Origin: Meghimatium bilineatum
Lineage: Eukaryota > Mollusca > Gastropoda > Stylommatophora > Philomycidae
Length of the DNA: 64,000 nucleotides
NCBI GenBank assembly: GCA_034231615.1
Contig: CM067304.1
Location: forward strand, 20,390,089 to 20,454,088
Direction of reading: 5' to 3'
Shown: positions 42,483 through 52,900 of the stretch, in pieces
Numbering within the stretch: position 1 is the first letter of the stretch
Layout: each line of letters starts with the position of its first letter
Translations under genes and position numbers: made by a program
The notes under the pieces: generated by a model
The model's database searches: none
The model's input: only the letters and a program-made list of their open reading frames with translations
Told to the model about the DNA's origin: nothing

Positions 42483-42653
42483 TACAGTGGAAGCTCATTA
42501 TAACAACTTGGTCCGGACCAATGAAATATATATGTAATAACAAATTCTTTATATACAGTACAAACAAAGAATATATATATAATTATGATTTGAAAAGTGT
42601 TAAATAGGGAAATTTGTTATAAAAGGATATGCTATAGGGGGATTCCTCTGTAA
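42483..42653. mobile_element. pogo-like MITE, copy 6
   Basis: Begins cagtggaagctcattataac and ends 'gggggattcctctgta'; TA at both sides. Confidence 0.78.
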
Positions 42654-42734
42654 TATATTTATGTACCGGTAACTATAGAAACCATACAAGCATGACAACA
42701 GACAAAATAAAAACCTCCCAAAGAGAACAATTAA

Positions 42735-43520
42735 CAACCAAGGAATAGAATAACAAACTATGAATATCTGGGAGCAAACATCAACAGTGAAGGTGACTGC
42801 AGGCAGAAATCAAGAAGAGAAGAATCACAATAGCCAACTCAAAACTAAATAAAAATGAAAAATCTTTGGCAAAGAACTGCAAAACAAACGAACTACTAGA
42901 TAAAGTATATTCCCAGTGGTCAATCTATAGTTTCAAATAATGGACACTGAGCAAGTCAGCAGCAAAAATAACAGCTAACTTCGAGACGAGATACTACAGA
43001 AAAATACCATGGATGGAGGAAAAAAAAAGGTACCCTACAAGGATCAGTGACCAGGTCTCTATGGAACAAAAAACTAACATAAATAACCAAACGAAATCCC
43101 AATAAAGAAGCATATAACGACACAGTTAACATTGTACGCAAATTTCTATCGTTAGTTACAACTTTGTACATCTACAAGACATGGAAACTCAGTACAATAA
43201 CACGAAATTAAAAAGTTGGACTGTTGTTATGTGATTTGGTCACTGATCTCTGTATTGAACCAAAAAATACAGCAAAGAAGTGAGAAGTAGGGTAAACTTC
43301 AAGGAAGACTGACTTAACAAGATAAGAAAGTTGAGATTCTTTGGAGGAATACATAATTGTATGGACAGACTAATAATTCAGGTCATGGTTGACGGTAACA
43401 GAATGCAGAGGTCGACCGAGAACAAGATGGACAACAGACATTTCTGAGTGTTTAAAGGTGACATTGAAGAAGACTGACAAACACAATGCCAATCGTGGAT
43501 TACATCAGAAGACATAAGAT
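42735..43520 (+). pseudogene. LINE ORF2 C-terminal remnant, split by a MITE
   Basis: TNYEYLGANINSEGDCRQK starts the recognisable part. AKITANFETRYYRKIPWMEE follows before the MITE. After it comes EVRSRVNFKEDLT and a degenerate end. Several stops and shifts. Confidence 0.65.
43034..43257. mobile_element. Second MITE family, copy 1
   Basis: Left end acaaggatcagtgacca and right end tggtcactgatctctgt are inverted repeats. The interior shares 'aactaacata' and 'ttaaaaagttgg' with 55417-55711. Confidence 0.7.
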
Positions 43521-43593
43521 TACGTGATTTTTACGTGCTGTCTATCTACTATCAGGTAGTGCACCTCAAAAAGTATTGCTATACAGACATGAT

Positions 43594-44209
43594 ACGCATG
43601 TGGTTGCGTCTGTGGGTCTCACCAATGGCCCACTAGACATACCATCCATGCAACAGAAAACCTTAGTGGATGACATGCTGTTATATTGAGGTTATCTTCT
43701 TATAGAAGCTTCATGGCATGTCATCTATACAGTTATGATTTTGTTTTGTTGTTGAAATGTTTTTCGTGTTTGCCTGAATATATATGTATGCACCCTCAGT
43801 GGTTGGGAGGGAGCCAGAGATATACTCTGCAGCACTAGGGAGGAGTTAACTGACAGCACTGTTTTTTCCTACGGCTGAAACCCATCATAGAGGTACACTG
43901 ACTGAGGACGTGACAATCCTTTTGACTTCAACATTTGGTTGCATGCCTGGAGCAATAGAGAAGTTCGACATAATCAGTAGCCAATTGGTGGCGGGGAATG
44001 AGCACAGTGAACCCTATCTTGGCTACAGTGGCTAGGAGCAGTGCATAGGTTGAAACCTACCTTCCTGGAGGTGTGATAGTTATTCTCTGGCTCTGTCCCG
44101 GGGTGGGCCGAAAATCCACAGACTTCCCAGCAATATAATGCCATCTAATGGCATTAGGTCAAAGGGCATGAGCCCATGGACCGCTGGATCAGCAACCAAC
44201 CAACCAACC
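43594..44209 (+). mobile_element. Unclassified 0.6-kb retroposon, copy 1, 13-bp TSD
   Basis: Begins cgcatgtggttgcgtctgtg and ends in a (CAAC)n-like tail. About 95% like 51691-52297 by eye. Flanks atacagacatgat (43581-43593) and atacagatatgat (44210-44222). No open frame of note. A simple tail plus variable-length TSD fits LINE-driven mobilisation. Confidence 0.85.
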
Positions 44210-44222
44210 ATACAGATATGAT

Positions 44223-44757
44223 GAATCCAAAGCCAGACACTGTAAAAGATCGATTACAGAAATAAGAGTCAACGAAAACAAACATATATGAAGTATACAA
44301 AAAGGCAGTCTCCATAGAGCACTCTACCCCAAGCTGCAAGGCATAAAAAGGGTATAAAGTGAAAATAAAGATGGAAGAATACAAATGTACATGCAAAGAG
44401 AAAAAACGTCTTGGGAAGAAATTGGAGATGAGAGCTATTAGAAATGTCAACTTTAGGCATTGCAAAAGCTATTACAGGAACATACAAACCAGAGATCATT
44501 TAAAACTTTAGACAGGGGAAGTTATCTCGGCAGATGTATGGCAATTTAGGGGGACATTATTACAGACATCGAATAACACACACACAAAAATGTTCCACAA
44601 ATGTTGTCTTGCGTGGGTTGGCCAGATTATATCTAATGCACAACAAAACAAATTCCAGCTTCAACGAGCTGAAAGATATGAAAATGTTATCAAGGCTACC
44701 ACAAGATGCAGATTATAGTAATAATAATAAAATAATAATAGTAATAATAATAATAAT
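44223..44757. other. Spacer with (TAA)n microsatellite
   Basis: (AAT)n tract at about 44716-44757. The remainder was not recognised. Confidence 0.45.
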
Positions 44758-44915
44758 ACTGTGGAATCTCATTATACAACCTGGTCCGGAACAACAAAAT
44801 ATGTAATAACAGAAATTTTCAATATACAGTAGAACGAATAAATGTGATTGGGACATTTGAAAATTGTTGTTATATAGGGAAATTTCTTTTAAAAGAATGT
44901 GCTATAGAGGGATTT
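44758..44915. mobile_element. pogo-like MITE, copy 7
   Basis: 'ctgtggaatctcattataca' at the left and 'gtgctatagagggattt' at the right. The left end lies directly in the (TAA)n tract. Confidence 0.74.
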
Positions 44916-45109
44916 AACAACAAGACCTATAACTGTTCACAGATGTGCGACAATGGAGACAGAACAAAAAGCCCTCCAAACATTTGTCCTAAGGCATTAG
45001 AGCGAGTGTAAAAAAAATAAATTCCCAGACTGTCCCTTGAAGTTGTCAACCCAGGTTGTTTTTTGTTCGCATTTAGAGCTAGGTACATCACACTCAACAG
45101 AGAAAAAAA

Positions 45110-45240
45110 AAAGGTGAAAGGAGAAATGCAGCAGCTCAACAGCCGAGAGTATCTAGAAAGTCACAGGTAGATCAAACACCATCAACAGTGGTCATCCCAT
45201 GCCCATACTGCTTGAATACATACAAGATATAATTTTGTTG
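45110..45240 (+). pseudogene. Zinc-finger LINE 3' fragment
   Basis: 'gcagcagctcaacagccgag' to 'gtggtcatcccatgcccata' is the same segment as 22470-22560, encoding the linker into the C2H2 finger (CPYC remains). Confidence 0.65.
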
Positions 45241-45529
45241 GAAAGATTATGCCATATTCATTTTTTTAAATCACATGTAATTAAGTTTCAGATATTTGAA
45301 CCACACAAAAATAAAAATTAGACAATGATGCACTTCACATATTTTATACACAAAATTCAGAACTTGATAGGTTGCTAAGAAATGATAGATAGATAAATAG
45401 ATTTTTGAAATGGCTGCCAACCAATCATTCTGCTAGATTTGTGTCCAATCGCATGTTTTGAATTTACATAAATATCTTGTTGCCAAATATGTATCTGAAT
45501 TATACATAACATAAAATACTACACCTCTG

Positions 45530-46215
45530 TGTTAATTCTGAAATTTCTGCAAATTAGCAGGATATACTCCAGAGAAAAGAATGCAGTCATGGTTTACAGC
45601 CTTTCTGCCAGACCCATCTGACTTCAGCATGGCTTCTGGGTCACTTTGACCCTATATGTGTGTTGTACATCACAAGTGATGATGACCAATTGTTACATTG
45701 ACTTTTGAAAATTTAGTTTGAATTATGTCCATGCCTAATAGTTCGTAGATGGTTAATAAGCTATATTTGATCTGTAAATGTCCTTGGACAGGATATGGAA
45801 TGACCAGTGTAGACAAATTTTGGTGTATCTGTAACTTTCTAGCTACTCTCTGCTGTTGAATTTCTTATCTATTCACAAGATGACGTCTTTTGTTTTTCTG
45901 TAGATATTTTTTGTGCAAGTTCTTTCCATGTGTCTTGGTCCATTTCAAAGGCTTTCAGTGAATAAGTCTTTGAAGCACTTCTTTTGGTCACCTTGAGATT
46001 GTGTGCCCTTCTCTAGCTCACCATAGTATCTTTGGCAGGTGATGGTCTGGCATACGTACCAAATGACCTACACAACGAATCTGCGTCTGCATCAATTTGA
46101 CCTTATATGGGATGGCACAGCTGACTCCACCTCATAAACTTCTTATGACATGCATGGACAGTAAATTGTTGCTATTATTTACTCCCCTTTTGGTCCCCAG
46201 CAGCACACATGAAAA
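45530..46215 (-). mobile_element. SINE-A copy split by a LINE insertion
   Basis: The two halves 45530-45658 and 46096-46215 join to one SINE-A. Together they hold 'tagcaggatatactccag', 'tttacagcc', 'ttctgggtcactttgaccct' and 'acatgcatggacagtaaat'. Confidence 0.82.
45659..46095 (-). mobile_element. 5'-truncated zinc-finger LINE with 14-bp TSD
   Basis: Flanked by tttgaccctatatg (45645-45658) and tttgaccttatatg (46096-46109). The sequence matches 29780-30265 in the same orientation. Confidence 0.85.
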
Positions 46216-46954
46216 AAATATACTGATTCCTCATATTTGCAGAGTGTGGGTAGCTAGCAGGGAATATATACATACATCATCAACGAGTGCAGTCTCCACA
46301 GCGAAGGTAGGCTGCAACGGACCTCCACAATCCTGTCTCTTGCTGTCTTGGTGCATGCATTCTGCTAGGTTTTCCTGCTATGACTGAGCACATTTTTAGT
46401 AATTTATGCTAGTATTTTTATAATTTCTTCCCCACTATTCTGTGCACTGGAACAATTCAGCCATTAAAATATTCAGAAATGAATAGTCAATAAGACTCAA
46501 GTTTGTTTGCTTACATACAATACTGCATTAGTTATGGAAAATTTAATTCAGAAAAATAATTCTATAAAAAGCAGAGAGAAACAAAAAATGTGTAAGCCTA
46601 CATACCAAAACTTGTATTCCAGAAAACAGAATCATAATCCATTTATTTTGAAATAAAACACTTTTGCATATTTCCTGAACCATTTTGTAATACATACAAG
46701 TGTCTATATACAGTGTATATAGAATTATACCCTTGAATCATTTCTGTCTGAGCGTGTGTGTATACACACAAGTTACTATGCCTTATTTAAAGGTCTGAAT
46801 ATTCACATCTACACGTGAAACTAAATCATGTTTTTGGATGTAGATAAGAGTGACTGCTACATGTATTGCATTGGAAACACCCCTCAGCTTCTGCACCAAA
46901 CTCTGCATAAGAACTTTCAAAGTCATATTGTAATAATTCCACTCCATCATTACT
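46216..46954. other. Intergenic, nothing recognised
   Basis: No repeat family or exon is evident. Confidence 0.35.
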
Positions 46955-47140
46955 GTCCTAATCTAAGCTAATGTCGGACCATTACTGTCCTAATCTAAGC
47001 TAATGTCGGACCATTACTGTCCTAATCTAAGCTAATGTCGGACCATTACTGTCCTAATCTAAGCTAATGTCGGACCATTACTGTCCTAATCTAAGCTAAT
47101 GTCGGACCATTACTGTCCTAATCTAAGCTAATGTCTGAAT
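46955..47140. repeat. Minisatellite, 32 bp x about 5.8
   Basis: Near-perfect copies containing ctaatctaagctaatgtcgg. Confidence 0.96.
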
Positions 47141-47424
47141 TATTACCTTACATATTTTGCAACATTTCCAACGTCTAACTAACAATAAAACGTTGAGGTC
47201 TAGATTTCATTATTTCAAAGTCAAGTAGCAATCAGTTATCCAAATGAAAATGTATACTCACTTATTTATATGAAAATATCGGTCAAAATTCACATAAATT
47301 GCCTTAAAAGTTGCATGCTTGTCAAGATCGATGTAAAATTTAGGTCTCCAAAATTTAGTTTTAGTGGCTCAGTAGATGTGAAGAGTTAATATGTCTAATA
47401 TAATTTGTTTTATCTTTATATCCT

Positions 47425-47740
47425 TTTAAATCTTAGTTAATTTTGCATGTGAAGCATTGATAGAACCACTTTTGTTCATTTCTTTCCATAAGTTATCTCT
47501 ATTCTTCTATATAACCACATCAATTCTGTCTTCTAGTTATTTATTCATTGTCCATGTTTCTGAGTAATACATTAATATAGATTAAATATAGCAATTTTTT
47601 AATTCACTTTTAATTTGTTTAGATGTCAATATTTTCCTCAAGTCATTGAAAGCACTTTTAGCCATTCCTATTCCCCTTTTAGCTTCTGTTTTGTATTTAT
47701 AGTTCGTTTATAAATTCGTAATCACACTTTCAAGCAAACA
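47425..47740 (-). pseudogene. LINE ORF2 C-terminal remnant
   Basis: The minus strand reads KRGIGMAKSAFNDLRKILTS and later YYSETWTMNK, the usual post-polymerase motifs. Confidence 0.7.
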
Positions 47741-48274
47741 GCTCTGGCATGCAATATTAAATATTATCAAACGAAAAAATACTGTTATTTAGTCCATAAC
47801 TGCTGTGGATTGTGCATATTGGCAAAATCCTGAAATTTTTAGTCACTGAATGCAAATAAGTGTGGTCATATTTTAGGTATTACAGTAAAACATGCTACTG
47901 TCAGAAATTCCATGTACAGGTACTTATTTCATCACTTGTGCTGGTCACTGATGACAACACGCAGGAGTGACCAATGAATAGATCATTGTGACAACAGTGA
48001 CATATAAAGTCAATTTGTATTGATATTTCAAACAAAATGTTTACACTCAGGAAATACTGTTCCAACTCTGAGACATGGGCTATTTTCCCCATACGAAACA
48101 GAAATGAAAGTTCATAGTTTTTTTTTAAAAACACAAACAAAAAATTCCAAGATCTCTGTGGTCTAATTGATAATTTCATATTTATTCTCCTCCAATGGAG
48201 ATTATCAATTTGTGGACAGACTAAATGATGGCATTTATGATTATGTGCCCAAGATATTGGTAGTGATCTACTTG

Positions 48275-48866
48275 TAGAGGAACTCTGCAGCCTAGTTGAA
48301 AGTGAGCATGCTTACTATCAGCGGGTTACAGCTTGCCAGGTTCAAAGTCATGTACAAATAAAAAGACAAATCCGGGTTGTAATTTCTCACCTGATACAGC
48401 CACTACTCCAGCTGTAAATGGGTACCTTAGTTAAAAAAAGTTAAAGGTAGGCATCTGCCGTCGGGGATGAAGATAACTCTTCATGTACTTAGCCGCAGCA
48501 ACTATTAGGTGGGGTGGCCAGTTCCCTTCCTTGCTGTTTTTTACCTTCCCTAACATATGCGTCAGGTACTCATTTACAGCTGAGTCGACTGGAGGAGTGG
48601 TCGTGTCAAGTGAGAAATCACAACCCGGATTTTTTTTAATGTCCAGACGTGGTTTCGAACCTGGCACGCTGTAACCAGATGATAGCAAGCAAGCTCACTA
48701 TCCATTAGGCTACCGCACTCCTCTTAGGTAGGTACCTTAGTTAGGGAAAGTAAACAGAGCTAGTACGGGAACTGGCCACCCACCTAACAGCTGCTGCGAC
48801 TTAGTACATGGAGAACTCTATCCCTGATGACAGGTTGCTGCCATGGGACCTACCTTTACATTTACT
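48275..48866 (+). mobile_element. tRNA-derived SINE-F, outer copy (split)
   Basis: A degenerate tRNA head (B box ggttcaaagtc at 48339-48349) and body lie at 48275-48420, and the 3' half lies at 48731-48866. A second SINE-F sits between them. Confidence 0.72.
48434..48730 (-). mobile_element. tRNA-derived SINE-F, inner copy, 13-bp TSD
   Basis: On minus: A-box region tagcctaatggatagtg, B box ggttcgaaacc (48651-48661), then a body like the outer copy. Flanked by ggtaccttagtta at 48421-48433 and 48731-48743. Confidence 0.85.
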
Positions 48867-49092
48867 TGTAGTATATTTCTATGCATTTGTATATTTAGCA
48901 CCTGTTCTGCGATTTTGTTAAATTATCATGGGTTTTTTTTAATTGTTTATATCTAGTCCATATTTTTACTTGATATATTAATCTTTGTAGCTTCTGTTCA
49001 TACATAAATACAGATTTTGCAAACCTAATCTGAAACCTTTAATTAAAGAACAGACTTTAGCAAATAAGAGAATCAACATAGGGACTACTTTC

Positions 49093-49098
49093 TTTATT
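49093..49098 (-). terminator. RNF10: Candidate RNF10 polyadenylation signal
   Basis: AATAAA on the minus strand, about 720 bases after the RNF10 stop. Position only; no transcript evidence. Confidence 0.3.
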
Positions 49099-49199
49099 AT
49101 ATGAACTAGAACACAGATGAACAACGAAATGTCATTTTAATAAATGGGATTGGTATCATGTGCTATAGTCAGAACAGGGTATAGTAAAACAAACCAATT

Positions 49200-49520
49200 T
49201 TGAACATTACAGTAAAATAAAACAACTTGAACATGACAATAATATAACAATCCTGAGCATGACAATAATAAAATAATCTTGAACATTACAAGAGCATAAA
49301 ACAATCCTGATCAAGACAACACAAAACAATAACAAAGAAACAATCCTGACAATTATAACAGAAAACAATTCTGAACTAGACAACACAAAAAAACCTAAAC
49401 TAGACAACACAAAACAATCAGGAACAAGACAACAACACAAAACAATCCTGAACAATACAACAACACAAAACAATTCCAAACAAGACAACACAAAACAATC
49501 CCGAACAAAACATGACAGTA
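49200..49520. repeat. Degenerate repeat, about 22-25 bp, in the likely RNF10 3' UTR
   Basis: Loose copies of acaacacaaaacaatcctga. It produces the cysteine-rich 112-codon frame on the minus strand (49207-49545), which is not treated as a gene. Confidence 0.75.
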
Positions 49521-49814
49521 TCATGACACAATCTGAAAAATACAATCAATTCTCTTAATTCCAGTAAATAATATTTATCATTTCTTCACGGAATTATACA
49601 TAAATTTCAAAACACTGACAAACATTTTGACTAAAATAATCTGGAACTAACACAATGCAGGATTAACTTGAACACCCTACAAGACTTTAACACAGTTAAC
49701 TAGCCATCACCAGAACTCAGCAACACGACACCACAATAAAGCACAGTTTAGAGTTACTGTTAAAATTAGCTACAGATGTGGGTTATATACTCCAAAGAAT
49801 CTTTAAGAAGCAGA

Positions 49815-49921
49815 TTATCCTTTACGAGCCATGGAGGTAGAAAATAGGAGCTGTTTCTCCTTCTTTTTTTTCTTTTTTCTGCCACCACCTTGAGTAGACT
49901 GACCATCAGTACTGTCGGCGG
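49815..49921 (-). CDS. RNF10: RNF10 last exon
   Basis: Acceptor at 49922-49923. It encodes ADSTDGQSTQGGG, a six-lysine cluster (possible nuclear-localisation signal) and the family-typical end LLFSTS, then MARKG and TAA at 49815-49817. Confidence 0.93.
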
Positions 49922-52900
49922 CTGAAACACAAAATTATTGTTCATAATATGATGTAAAGATTTTCAATTATCTCTTCACACAAAGAACAACCATCTTGTC
50001 AACAATTTTATTTGAGTCTTTTTTCAATGTAATGTGAATACCTTTATCTTTTTATGCTGTATCTAAAAATTGTATTCTGTCCTTTTGTCTCTGCTATTAA
50101 ATGTCGGCCTAATGCTTTTGTAATAGTCTTTATTTTTACTGTTTGTCTTGTATTTTCTTGAAATAGCCTTATGGTTGAAATGTTGAAACTGTCTTGTATA
50201 CTGTTATGTGTATTTTTTTAATAACTGTATCCAATAGTCTGAGGTTTCATTGTAACGCTGGTTGACTATTGTATCCTTTACAGAATATTGTCCTCCAATG
50301 AGGCTCTTGGCGAGCTGTCATATTTCTTTCCCATGTCATATTAGAAACAGACATCCTCAGTCCTTCAACATCTTAAGCGGTCTATTTTTTCTTTTTCCTG
50401 AAATGTTTCCTTAGATGATTAATCTTTCTGACCCAGTGTGTCTTTTCATATGTCCAAAATATCTTAACTTGCCTTTTTTTGTTATGGTATTTAGGAGCTA
50501 ATATTCCCTTTGTTCAAGAATTTGCTAGGTATCTTCTTCTAATCCTGCACTCATTCTTAAACTCTGAAAATTAGCAAGAAATAGTCTGAAGAATGAAGTG
50601 TGTTGTTTCATCTTTCACAGCTTAGCTGCAATATCTGCACCTTTTGACACCTCACTTCAGCATGGCTTCTGGGTCACTTTGACCCTATATGGAATGGATA
50701 GCCAACTTCACTTAAAATCTTAACCGCAATTATGACATTCATGAAATGTAAACAGTGTTGCTATTCTTTGCTCCCATTTCAGGCCCTGACAACACTGTAA
50801 TGTTTATAAGAACAGTATCATGATCTCCAATAAACAAAAATGTAAGAAACCAGAGACCACAAAGGTCACATTATGAGACGAGGTTTGGAATACAATTTAG
50901 CAACAGACAAAATTGAGGGGAAAAAGAAACAAATAGACAGTGAAGATTCTCATCACTGTAGAAAGTCAGTAGTAGAAATGATAGCCCTGCAGATAAAATG
51001 TCATGGAGAAAAATGATCGCTCACTCCACAGCACACGATGAAGATTATGTCACAATCTTCACAATCAGGGTTAAACCACTCTCACTGAGCCCAAGAGGAT
51101 CGAATTTCACTTTGCAGTGTCTTGTTAACCAAATGGATTTCTTCTCAGATCCCTGGGGACTATCGCTTGAAGCTATGGAGTTACATGTGCCGGAGTAGTA
51201 CTCTTGGCATGCGACATGCCCTTCATTGGGATTACAGTACATATGGGGTAATCCTAGTACAATGAAGCTCTACACCGTTTCAACCTTTCAGTGTCACATT
51301 CAAATAATCAACATTTTTGTTCAAGTTCCATCCTAACATAAGTATGTAGAAGACATATGCGTCACAGTTAGCTGAAAAATGGACAAATCCTAGTTGTCTC
51401 CAGATCAAAGTTGGTTGAAATGCAAAGGGAACCGACTACTGCGCGTGCCAACAACTAACATCTTGAGCTATTTTTTCAGTATTCACTTTTCTTATTTATT
51501 ATTTTTTGTTTCTACAATGCTCTTAGACCAAAATGTCAACCGTTTTCATATTTCATTTTATTGGTAATCTTTTATCTATTAGCAGTGGTTAGTATTTGTA
51601 ACATATTTACTTGTTCACGATAATCACTTTGGTACTTGTGTGAAGAGATTAGAAGGCATTCAAATGAGGTGCCATAGAAGAGTTATTAGACGCATGTGGT
51701 TGCGTCTGTGGGTCTCACCAATGGCCCACTAGACATACCATCCATGCAATAGAAAACCTTAGTAGATGACATGCCGTTATATTGAGGTTATCTTCGTATA
51801 GAAGCTTCATGGCATGTCATCTATACATTTATGATTTTGTTTTGTTGTTGAAATGTTTTTCATGTTTACCTGAATATATATGTATGCACCCTCTGTTGTT
51901 GGGAGGGAGCCAGAGATGTACTGTGCAGCACTGAGGAGGAGGAAACTGACATCACTGTTTTTCCTATGGCTGAGGCCCATTATAGAGGCACAGTGACTCA
52001 GGATATGACAATCCTTTTGACTTGAACATTTGGTTGCATGCTTGGAGCATTAGAGAAGTTCGGCATAACCAGTAGTCAATTGGTGGCAGGGAATGAGCAC
52101 AGTGAACCCTATCTTGGCTACAGTGGCTAGGAGCAGTGTATAGGTTGAAACCTACCTTCCTGGAGATGTGATAGTTATTCTCTGTCTCTGTCCCGGGTGG
52201 GCTGAAAATCCAGACTTCCCAGCAATATAATGCCATCTAATGGCATTAGGTAAAAGGGCATGAGCCCATGGACCGCTGGATCAGCAACCAACCACCCAAG
52301 AGTTATTAGAATACCATGCACAGCAAGAAAGAATAACCAAGATTTCATTACTGCATGTTTTTTTTGTGAAAGAGTGCAGGGTGGTTTTCCATGGACTGTG
52401 GAAATAAAGGTCACTTTGCCATAGCAGACGCCGCAACATGTACAGGAAGGATTTTGATTGTGCCTCTGAAACAAAAAAATCCTGTTCCAACCGTGGATTG
52501 AACCCTGGGCTTCTAGGGTCTGAATACGGCGTTCTAACCACATGGCCATGAGCTCCACAACCAAGACCAAACTTGATGTGCTAAGAAAAATAAACGTTCA
52601 AGAAGGCTGGTTTTTAAACACCAGATTAAAAAGGAAGTTAGGTTTCTTCTGCCATGTGAAGAGTGTTGCAGGGGTGATAGAAAGCAGTATAGACAGAGGC
52701 AGACCAAGACATCATTAGACGAGATATTCGGGAATGAATGCACACGTCACTAGAGGAAGCGGGACAGCTTGCCAAGTCAGGATTTCAGGAGATTCATAAG
52801 GAAGACTACGTTCTGGAAAGAATATGTCACATTACATATTTGTGTTACTACTACCAATACCTGGCTGTTGGATCTTTTTGGTAATTACATACTCATAATT

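Larger units (their letters stand above)
51640..52770 (+). pseudogene. LINE ORF2 C-terminal remnant carrying two nested insertions
   Basis: Reading 51640-51690, then 52298-52342, then 52559-52770 gives RLEGIQMRCHRRVIR, IPCTARKNNQD, and INVQEGWFLNTRLKRKLGFF followed by SIDRGRPRH. This is the normal order of a LINE C-terminus. Stops are present. Confidence 0.8.

Noticed and set aside
49207..49545. Cysteine-rich 112-codon minus-strand frame
   Set aside because: It is the translation of a degenerate acaacacaaaacaat repeat in the probable RNF10 3' UTR; no signal or domain supports a secreted peptide.
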